The notes under the pieces: generated by a model
Told to the model about the DNA's origin: nothing
Database searches by the model: none
The model's input: the letters and a program-made list of their open reading frames with translations, nothing else
NCBI GenBank assembly: GCA_031216915.1
Contig: CM062296.1
Coordinates: forward strand, 798,269,022-798,333,021
DNA length: 64,000 bases
Source: Pictodentalium vernedei
Taxonomy: Eukaryota; Mollusca; Scaphopoda; Dentaliida; Dentaliidae
Direction: 5' to 3'
Shown here: piece after piece, positions 54,746 through 64,000 of the stretch
Layout: the number at the start of each line of letters is the position of its first letter
Numbering within the stretch: position 1 is the first letter of the stretch
Made by a program: the position numbers and the translations under genes

Positions 54746-57258
54746 AGGCCCCCTCCATCCCCAGCCCCCAAAATGCCAATTGCCTACCTATTAGTTATAT
54801 TCACGGACAAGGTCACCTGAACCACTTGCTGGCTAACAAGTACCTCCCTTATCATATGGATGTCAGTTTGGGGTAAATTGATATTCTGTTTGCTTTCCTT
54901 CATTGGACAAAGATGTTTATGTGATAAAAAAAACAACATAATGAGTTTCAGTTATTTTTTCGCCATAATATTTAAAAAATGTGCCAATTTCTAAGGGTAG
55001 AGATTGCCAAAAAAAAAATAACGCACATGTCGATTGAACGTCACAAGATCGTTGCTCGACACATGTGCCTGGGAACAAAGACAATTCGTCCCTATTCAGT
55101 TTGACCCATATCCTGCATGGCTTTCACTTGAATTTTTCATTTGAAATAATGAAACAAACCGAGTTTCTTCATCTAGAGAACTTGTCCCCTCCTCCCTCTC
55201 CCCCTGAAAATTTTGCCATTGCATATTGCGAGCGTAGTGGCACCCTTTTGTCAGATTCAACCCCAAACATGCACAGAATAAGGGTGTTTGGGTTGAGGAG
55301 TCAGTATTGTCGTTTCATCCCATTTTCTGTAACTCTTGTTTGCAGAGTTTCCCATTTGGATCGTAGATTTATCAGTGAAAATAACATTGTCGACGTTTTC
55401 TGAGTTTTATACAATACTTACATTGTACATTACAAAATGTTTCAATGTCTGAGTGCATTTAGATTTTAACGCCAACATTTTAAAAAATGTCAATCATTTA
55501 AATGCAGCAGATCTCCTTTTGCCATTCAAATAGTGCAAATAGTGGGTAGTTCAAATAAAAAGAAAAAAACCAATGGAAAAAGCACTCTTAGAATAGCAGT
55601 AACTGTCCCTCTTTCGTGTTTCCACAGGTGGTTAATTACAGTAGTTTGTTTTGTAATTAAACTGGTGGCAATTAGACACTCACCGAAACTGGATGAAGAG
55701 CCGGGCATACAAATCAATCAGCTTCCTTTTATTGTGCACGCCTTCTGAAGTTATTGTTTACAAAAAACAATGCTCTGGATCTCACAATGCACCCCGAAAA
55801 GTAATTAAGTATTCATGCAATTGAATTAAATATTTTGAGAATGGCATTAATTAATCCATTCCCGGCTTGTGTATTGTTTCCCGACTCTCTGCATTTCTTC
55901 AGTTCAGTGTACTTACAGTGACATTTTATTCTCATAACATTCAATAGCAGCCATACCTTTTTTTCTGAATTCATGACACATTTGAATATTGAAATTCCAT
56001 TGCATCTAAATTATAACGCTTCTCATTTCGAGTCTAAGGATTTTGCGAGAGCGTGGTGAGAGAAGGGGAGCCCATTGGGAAGAATAACACGTTTGAGCCT
56101 TTTACCCCATCCAGGTATCGACGAGATGGGGGCGAGCACAAGAGGAAGCACCCCTCACTTGGTGTGTGTGTGGGGGGGGGGGGGGGGGGGGTTGCCCCTG
56201 AAACAAATGTGAAATTCAAGACAAAAAAAAACTCAATTTCCTTGACTGAGTCTGCTTGTGTCCATAATTTATAAGTTGTGAAGGGCATCAATAATTAAGC
56301 CACATCTCCGGGGTGGGGGACCGACTAAAATGGGGGGGTATGTACCCCCCTCCCCCCTGGCTACACGACTGAAATGCCCTCACGAAATATTGTTTAAAAA
56401 ATTATTTAAAAAAAAAATGTTGCATCCCTCTCGACAATGAGCCTGTGAAGTAAGTTTCAGTATGCCCACTCACACCCCGCAATCTCTTTGGTGCGATAGA
56501 TAAATGTCTACATCTGTAGAGCAGCACTCTTTGTTTCCAAGGGTTCCCGACAAGGATGTGTATTTATTTAAAATCATGGTGTGTGTATGTACTCCTCTAC
56601 GGTTTCTCTTGGAATGGTGTATTTTAAATGGAACTTTGTTTCAACTACAGGCAGGTCTGAACTTAGGTGGGCAGAAGGTGCCTTGTGCTTTGTACAGAGC
56701 ACGTGTTCAGATGAGAATTAGCATTTTCGTGTTAGCACACAAATAAACAAATTAAGGCTAGAACCATTCTTCGTTGTTTTTTTTTTGTTTGATGATCATT
56801 TTATTTTTAACGTGCATTATCCCAACTTAACAAATTTCATTAGATTAAATGGTCATTCGCACATTTCTTCAAATGTTTATTCACCACAAAACAACCGCCT
56901 CACATAAACATTTCATTGAGTATATTTGGCTTTTGCACTGCTGAAAATCACAGTAGCCCACACGTTATTCATTTGAATTTCCTTGTTACCTGGCATGCCA
57001 ATTAATGTATTAGTAAAAAGTTTGCCCGTGTAGTGGAGATTCACAAACCAATGCATCAGTGAACTTAACCCACGCCTGGGAAACTCTTAGTTGAATAACT
57101 GTTGGCCAACAGACCGGTTTAATTTTGGAGTTCTGTATTTTTCTTGGATGTGGTTCAGACAGTAGATGTGTGCGGGTTAGTATGGTAACACTGGGTGGGC
57201 AGTAAAAAATTAGGAAACATATTACTTCTGCTTTATGCTAAGGTGTTGTTCATGACTC

Positions 57259-57567
57259 CAGTGGCGAAGATAAGGGGGGGGCAGCGCCCCCCCCCCCCCC
57301 CCCCCCCCCCCCTCCAGAAGTTTTGTCGGAAATTTTTGGGGACCATTTTTAGGCGAATTTATGCCTAATAACATTAAAATGCTGGCTTTGGGGATAAAAA
57401 CATGCCATTTTGGGTAAAAAAGATCAATTTTCAGTACATTTGCAGTAAACAACAGATTCTTTCTGTTTGGGTTTTTGTTGTTGTTACACTGTCGGAAAAT
57501 TTTCGGTCTGTATGTCGGAAAATTTTGGGCTTGCCCCTCCACCAGCGAAAAGCTATCTACGCCACTG
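57259..57567. mobile_element. 309-bp hAT MITE with 26-C tract
   Basis: TIR CAGTGGCG(A/T)AGATA at both ends, exact 8-bp TSD CATGACTC (57251-57258, 57568-57575). A GGGGGGGGCAGCG then 26-C stretch (57287-57312) sits just inside the left end. Confidence 0.92.
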
Positions 57568-58592
57568 CATGACTCATCAGTCACTCAGATACACTTTGGA
57601 AAGTGAAAGTGGTGTTTTGATAGAGGATAATTTTTTATGTGTGTTGGAAAAACGTGTTATTCTCTTCCATTAAACTGTGACAGATTATTGGGCATGAGAG
57701 GCAAAGAATACTGGGTAGTGGGACAGAATTTTTCATCAAGAAATAAAGTCCAACAATGTGTTGTTGATTTTGTAGTTTGTTGTGATTCAGATGCAGCGGT
57801 ATTGAGATTTTGAAGGCTTTCTTTGCCTTTGGTGGGCCTACTTAAAAACTCGCGACCGACAATAACACTGAAAAAATATTTTCAATTTGACTTTTAATTT
57901 GTTCAAATATACAATGGTTATGCATTATATTCACATCAGATGATTTTTCAAGATAATCTCGGCCACTCGTCGCAGTGATCAGATCCACGCGTTATTTATT
58001 AAATATTTGACAGTCTCCAATATGACTTGCGAAATTGGAAATTTTGTACTAAAAGGCAGACAATGGACAATATTTCGAATGGAATGACGTTCTGAATTTT
58101 TGATTGCTCGACTTGAGCATTGCAAATGCCAACAACAGATTTTGGATTTTTGCTTTACATGTGTATAGATCGTATCATAAATGATTGTTGGTATCGTTTA
58201 TTTGCGTTTATGACTGAAAGCCACAATGCAGTTTCATCAAAGCCCACGTCTCGTTTCTTCCCACAAGACTAACACTATCGTTTCGCACTCGGGTCGCAAA
58301 CGATCGGCAACCGCGGTTATCGTTTTTATTAGTGGCACGGAAACGAAACTCGCGTTTTTGTATAGTTTATAACCGCGCACAAAACCGCGAGATAATTGCG
58401 GTTTACCTACAACTACTACTGACTTGTAGTGTATTTGTGAAGCCTTGTTCAGGCTTAATAGCAGTTGAAGTTTTCAGGAAAGAAATGACTGATTTTCTTT
58501 TCAGTTTTATTAACCCTTAAGGGCCCAGAAAATGTTTCCCGAATTTCCACTAGACTGCAATTTGTAGATGTCCAGTTGCCTAGCTGTGACTT

Positions 58593-58638
58593 CTAGTCAA
58601 GTCTTGGCTGCCTTAACAGACAGCCAAGACTTGGCTAG
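58593..58638. other. ~20-bp hairpin, second copy
   Basis: CTAGTCAAGTCTTGGCTGCC / inverse; paralogue of 34325-34370, here inside the 54-59 kb hAT element. Confidence 0.75.
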
Positions 58639-59145
58639 AAATGACTGCCCAGGTAATTGTCTACTGTCAGCAGGACATCCTAATGATGACATGTTAAGGA
58701 TAAAGCTCTGAGATTGCAACAGCCTGAAATAAGACTTTAAAGGATAAAGTGTGTTTGGAATAAGTCAATTACTGCAGAGACGATTTGTGTTGGCAAAAGA
58801 ATGCCAATGTTGAGCTCATTGGCAATGACATTTGTATTCTGTATTTTCCTGGTGTGAATTCCCCTTTGGTTCTATCAGTAAATCTCGGTCAAGTCAGATA
58901 CTGAACCGATACCGCCGTATACCTCCAGAAAAATAACAAAACCGATACCAAACTCAAAATTCCAATACCACCCATCTCTAATCTAAATCAAACAATGCAG
59001 TTATAATTAAGTTTAAAAACGAGTGTTCGCCAAAGAAAAGCAATCTTCATCGAGAGTGTCATATTTGACTGTCAACGCAGATTGCCTTTCACTGGCAAAC
59101 TCTGTATGAGCGTGTGCTCAAAGCTTCAAGTCCAATATATTCATT

Positions 59146-61119
59146 TTTAGCTCCCCTGACTGAAAGTCGGGGTGAGCTATTCTGATCAATTTTCATCTGT
59201 CGTGAAGGTGGTATTTGGGCCTTTTTCTCCCAAACCACTGGCCACATTTTAATGAAATTTCACATGAGTACTGGTTATATAGGGGCATTTGGGTTTTTCT
59301 TCAAATTGGGTTTCTGCTCATATTGAGTAGGGGGTGGAGCCAATTTTTAAAATCTCATGAACCAGCAGCAGCAGAGACTTGATATTTGGTATATATCTTC
59401 CTTTTGAGGTGTAAACTCAAGTTTGTTCCAGAGAAGTTTGAGGGGCAATATTTCGTCCCCTGAGTTACAATGTGTTCCATGTGCCTATTGGCACATAGAA
59501 CACATTGAAACACAGGGAATGATTTGTTGTTACAGGAGGGGCAAGAATTATTGCCCCACCCAAAATGTCTTATTTTCCAAACCGAGAGGCCGATTTGAAC
59601 CAAATATGATATGAAGTATTAGTGGGTCATAAGTACTTGCTTTGTGCTGAGAAATCTTTTCAAGCTGCCCCTTGCGAACCCCAGGAGCTAAAAATAGAAA
59701 TATTTTCAAATGCCCATATTTCCTAAACCACACGGAACAGAGAGCTGTTACTTGGTGTGAAGCTTCCTTAGGGCCTGTAGAATGGAATGGAAAAAAGAAA
59801 TTGATATTGATTATGTTGGGGTGTACTGTAGAGGGAATCGAAAAAATTCTGAGTCCACATATTTGCAAAAAATTATTAAAATCTTTTCTCCAAAACCAAT
59901 GGTAAGATTCTTTTGATATTTGGTTTACAGCATCCATATGGGGATCAGAGACAGACACAAGTGTGTTAAAATGAAGCCCATTGGGGCATATTTGGGCTCA
60001 ATACTGAAGTCCAAATGTTCAACTTGGGGCAATATGGGGAATATTCTTTAAAAATCTTCTTCAGAACAACCAGTCAGAATCTTTTAATGTTTGGTATACA
60101 TCATTGTTATGAGGGTCAGATTCAAGATTGTTCAAATCAAGTCCTAAGGTTAATATTTGGGCTTGCTGTGGAAGCCCAAATTTTAACTTGGTGCAATATG
60201 GGGGATAATATTTAAAAATCGTCTTCAGATCCACCAGTCAGAATGCTTTCATATTTGTTATACAACATCTCTAGGGGGGTCAGATTCAAATTTGTTCAAA
60301 TCGGGTCCCTAGGTATATATTTAGGCTCTCTATGGTAGCCCAAATAGCCTAAATTGTAACGTGGTCAATATGAGGAAATTTCCTTAAAAATCTTCTTCAG
60401 ATCCACCTGTCAGAATGCTTTCATATTTGGTGGTGCAATATGAGGAAATTTCCTTAGAAATCTTCTTCAGATCCACCAGTCCGAATGCTTTCATATTTGG
60501 TATACAACATCTCTAGGGGGGTCAGATTCAAGTTTGTTCAAGTCGAGTGCCTGGGTTAATATTTGGGCTCCATATGGGAACCTGAAATTTAACTTAGTAC
60601 AATATGGGGGAATTTCTTTAAAAACTGTATTCTCCAGATCCACCAGTCAAAATACTTTTGTATTTGGAATACAACATCTCGTAAGAGGGTGAGATTCAAG
60701 TTTGTTCAAATTGGGTGTATGGGTTTGTATTTGGACCCACTATTGTAGCCGAATTTCAGCTTGGTGCAATATGAAGAAATTTCTTTATAAAAATCTTCTC
60801 CTTTGGATCCACCAGTCAGATTGCTTTCACATTTGTTATACAGCATCGGGTGGTGGAAGGGAAGGGCTCAGACTCAAGTTTGTTCAAGTTAAGTTCCTAG
60901 ATTGATATTTGGACTCCCTAGTTTTGCATTACTGGAAATCTGGGCATTATCTCGGGGGTAGAATCCCAGTACTAGAAAAAAATCATCTGGCATGGACTAC
61001 AGAGTTATAAATAATTGAATATCTTCCTCTGCAGTGTTACCGAGCTATAGATGCTAATTAAATCCTTCTTTAAATAACTATTGTCAGGTGAGCTCCTCAG
61101 GCCTCATGGTGCCTCTTGT
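59146..61119 (+). mobile_element. pearl/Helentron-like element, diverged units
   Basis: Head TTAGCTCCCCTGACTGAAAGTCGGGGTGAGC, a leader similar to 42.4-42.8 kb, and units with CCACCAGTCAGAATGCTTTCATA and TTCAAGTTTGTTCAAATC. Tail CAGGCCTCATGGTGCCTCTTG before TT, with the next head following at once. Confidence 0.7.
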
Positions 61120-64000
61120 TAACTCACCTGAGCGAAGCTCAAGGGGAGCTTTACTAATCACTTTCTGTCCGTCGTCCGTCGTCGTCCGTCCGGCATTAAC
61201 TTTACATTATCGACTTCTCCTCCTAAACCACTAGCCCAATTTTATTCAAATGTTGGCTAAATGTTTATTACCTAATGCCAATTCAGATTTGTTCAAATGA
61301 AGTTGCCCCTCCTCCTGGGTGGTGCCACGCCCCCAAGGGGCACCAAAATCTTTGTAAATCTTCTTCTCATGAACCAGCAGTAGCAGAGACTTGATATTTG
61401 GTGTGCAGCTTCCTTTTGAGGAGTAGACTCAGATTTATTCAAGAGAAGTTTGTGGGGCTATACTTGGCGTCGTTATGGGAGGGGCAAAATTTTTTGCCCC
61501 GCCCAAAATTTCTATTTTCCAAACCGAGAGGCTGATTTGAACCAAATTTTATGTGAGGGCTTATTGGGTCATGAGTACTTGATTTATGCAAAAAAATATT
61601 TTCCCGCAGCCCCGTGGGAACCGCAGGAGCTAAAAATAGAAAAAATTTAAAACGCCCATATCTCCAAAACTGCACGGCACTGAGAATTTTTATTTGGTGT
61701 GCAGCTTCCTTAGGACCAACAGAAAGGATTGGTAAAAAAAAATTGCCATCGGTTTTATCATAGGGTACAGTTTCGGGACTTTGAAAAAGTGCTGAGTCAG
61801 CACTTTTTAACACTGTAGGCAATGGGAAAAACATTAAAAAATCTTCTTCTCCAGATCCAGCAGGCAGAATCTTTTGATATTTGGTATGCAACATTGTAGG
61901 GTGGATCTGATTCAAGTTTGTTCAAATCGGCCCCCTGGGTTCATATTTGGGCTCAGTATAGGAGCCCGATTTCGAACTTAGTACATTTCAGGCAAATTTC
62001 TTAAAAAATCTTCTTCTCCAGATCCAGCAGGCAGAATCTTTTGATATTTGGTATGCAACATTGTGGGGTGGATCTGATTCAAGTTTGTTCAAATCGGCCC
62101 TCTGGGTTTATATTTGGGCTCAGTATAGGAGCCCAAATTTGAACTTACTGCATTTCAGGCAAATTTCTTTGAAAATCTTCTTCTCCAGATCCAGCAGGCA
62201 GAATCTTTTGATATTTGGCATGCAACATTGTAGGGTGGATCTGATTCAAGTTTGTTCAAATCGGCTCCCTAGATTCATATTTGGGCTCACTACAGGAGCT
62301 TGAATTCGAACTTCGTGCATTTCAGGCACATTTCTTCAAAAATCTTCTTCTCCAGATCCAGCAGGCAGAATCTTTTGATATTTGGTATGCAACGTTGCGG
62401 GGTAGATCTGATTCAAGTTTGTTCAAATCGGCCCCCTGGATTCATATTTGGGCTTACTATAGAAGCCCGAATTCGAACTTAGTGCATTTCAGGCAAATTT
62501 CTTAAAAAATCTTCGTCTCCAGATCCAGCAGGCAGAATCTTTTCATATTTGGTAAGCAACATTGTGGGGTGGATCTGATTCAAGTTTGTTCAAATCGGAT
62601 CCCTGGGTTAATATTTGGGCTCAGTATAGGAGCCCAATTTCGAACTTAGTGCATTTCAGGCAAATTTCTTAAAAAATCTTCTTCTCCAGATCCAGCAGGC
62701 AGAATCTTTTGATATTTGGTATGCAACATTGTAGGGTGGATCTGATTCAAGTTTGTTCAAATCGGCCCCCTGGGTTCATATTTGGGCTCAGTATAGAAGC
62801 CCGATTTCAAACTTAGTGCATTTAGGCAAATTTCTTAAAAAATCTTCTTCTCCAGATCCAGCAGGCAGAATCTTTTGATATTTGGTATACAACATTGTGG
62901 GGTGGATCTGATTCAAGTTTGTTCAAATCGGCTTCCTAGATTCATATTTGGGCTCACTATAGAAGCTCGAATTTGAACTTAGTGCATTTCATGCAAATTT
63001 CTTAAAAAATCTTCTTCTCCAGATCCAGCAGGCAGAATCTTTTCATATTTGGTAAGCAACATTGTGGGGTGGATCTGATTCAAGTTTGTTCAAATCGGCC
63101 CCCTGGGTTTATATTTGGGCTCAGTATAGGAGCCCAAATTTGAACTTAGTGCATTTCAAGCAAATTTATTAAAAAATCTTCTTCTCCAGATCCAGCAGGC
63201 AGAATCTTTTGATATTTGGTATGCAACATTGTGGGATGGATCTGATTCAAGTTTGTTCAAATCGGCTTCCTAGATTCATATTTGGGCTCACTATAGAAGC
63301 TCGAATTCGAACTTAGTGCATTTCAGGCAAATTTCTTAAAAAATTTTCTTCTCCAGATCCAGCAGGCAGTTTTTTTTGATATTTGGTATGCAACATTGTG
63401 GGATGGATCTGATGCAAATTTGTTCAAATCGGCTCCTTAGATTCCTATTTGGGCTTCCTATAGAAGCTCGAATTCGAACTTAGTGCATTTCAGGCAAATT
63501 TCTTAAAAAATCATCTTCTCCAGATCCAGCAGGCAGAATCTTTTGATATTTGGTATGCAACATTGCGGGGTGGATCTGATTCAAGTTTGTTCAAATCGGC
63601 CCCCTGGATTCATATTTGGGCTCACTATAGAAGCTCGAATTCAAACTTAGTGCATTTCGGGCAAATTTCTTCAAAAATCTTCTTCTCCAGATCCAGCAGG
63701 CAGAATAATTTTGATATTTGGTATGCAACATTGCGGGGTGGATCTGATTCAAGTTTGTTCAAATCGGCCCCCTGGATTCATATTTGGGCTTAATATAGAA
63801 GCCTGAATTCGCACTTAGTGCATTTCGGGCAAATTTATTAAAAAATCTTCTTCTCCAGATCCAGCAGGCAGAATCTTTTGATATTTGGTATGCAACATTG
63901 TGGGGTGGATCTGATTCAAGTTTGTTCAAATCGGCTTCCTAGTTTCATATTTGGGCTCACTATAGAAGCTCGAATTCGAACTTAGTGCATTTCAGGCAAA
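61120..64000 (+). mobile_element. pearl/Helentron-like element, thirteen or more 167-bp units, cut by window end
   Basis: Head AACTCACCTGAGCGAAGCTC, leader (to ~61850), then AGATCCAGCAGGCAGAATCT units every ~167 bp to the end (61853, 62020, ...). Units are much more alike than those at 59-61 kb, indicating recent amplification or homogenisation. No tail in the window. Confidence 0.75.

Larger units (their letters stand above)
54347..58431. mobile_element. candidate nested TIR element, ~4.1 kb
   Basis: Left CACTACGAGTCGGAAGTAGT and right (inverted) CACTACAAGTCAGTAGTAGT, both followed by TGTAGG and AACCGCGGT-type words. TATTTG occurs just outside both ends, with ambiguous boundaries. Contains poly-C (54719-54745) and poly-G (56172-56191) tracts and an unrecognised frame at 55065-55403; no transposase seen. 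Confidence 0.55.
54230..58980. mobile_element. hAT element, 4.75 kb, with nested insertions
   Basis: Left TAGAGATGGTGGGC and right (inverted) TAGAGATGGGTGG, with near-identical 8-bp flanks AACTAAAT and ATCTAAAT. Subterminal CCGAACC and CCGATACC words occur at both ends. The interior is mostly a second element (54347-58431) plus a small hAT MITE. No transposase frame recognised. A lone terminus of the same type starts at 28631. Confidence 0.75.

Noticed and set aside
55065-55403. 112-residue ORF inside the 54-59 kb element
   Set aside because: No domain, no clear ATG context and no supporting signals; it may be chance.
56034-56291. ORFs with runs of Gly or Pro
   Set aside because: They are translations of poly-G/poly-C homopolymers.
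43104-63793. ORFs reading GGSDSSLFKSAPW...FFSRSSRQN and their reverse-strand counterparts
   Set aside because: They follow the 167-bp repeat unit, lie in shifting frames and have no conserved start; the array is non-coding.
34004-64000. Downstream RPS16 exons
   Set aside because: I looked for the LLLGKERFAGVDIRV and GGGHVAQ(I/V)YA coding regions and found no match on the + strand; only a profile search can exclude a diverged or very short exon.

Overview
This is animal nuclear DNA: spliced exons, tRNA-derived SINEs, LTR and non-LTR retrotransposon debris, many terminal-inverted-repeat (TIR) DNA transposons, and long tandem arrays. Several repeat types resemble families known from molluscs and other marine invertebrates, such as blocks headed by hairpins like GCAACGAAGTTGC or ending in AGGCCC..GGGGCCTCTTG. 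A lophotrochozoan, mollusc-like genome is therefore my best guess, but the taxon cannot be fixed from this window. Nothing looks bacterial, and there is no CRISPR array or operon.

The one clear host gene is ribosomal protein S16 (RPS16) on the + strand. It has an 8-nt coding exon with a pyrimidine-rich leader (17.80-17.85 kb), a 46-nt exon (17968-18013) and a 102-nt exon (33902-34003). Intron 2 is 15.9 kb and is largely transposons and arrays. The remaining exons are not seen, so intron 3 appears to run past the window end (more than 30 kb). Such introns are unusual for a ribosomal-protein gene.

Layout: 0-1.2 kb, edge of a virus- or Polinton-like region with a broken tail-fibre-repeat gene. 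1.2-1.6 kb, PHD-finger exon. 3.2-4.3 kb, tandem-repeat element. 5-21 kb, a cluster of elements whose ends are built from tandem short words (GGGACGATTCGTCC, GGAACATTCGGCC, TTGGGGCGACTTGTC, GGTCATTTCGG and others) and which hold retroelement or gene fragments, including a decayed Ty3/gypsy element and a non-LTR reverse transcriptase. 18-21 kb, nested 8-bp-TSD elements and a foldback element. 24-28 kb, a TA-flanked element inside a satellite array. 29-47 kb, hairpin-headed tandem-array elements and three paralogous segments that supply empty sites. 48.7-59 kb, hAT elements and a 1.2-kb foldback. 59-64 kb, 167-bp arrays.

Most of the window is mobile or repetitive DNA inside and upstream of RPS16. 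The strongest candidate for an undescribed system is the group of word-array-terminated elements between 5 and 21 kb, one of which ends only a few bases from the RPS16 pyrimidine leader. All coordinates of element ends were read by eye from inverted repeats and target-site duplications (TSDs).
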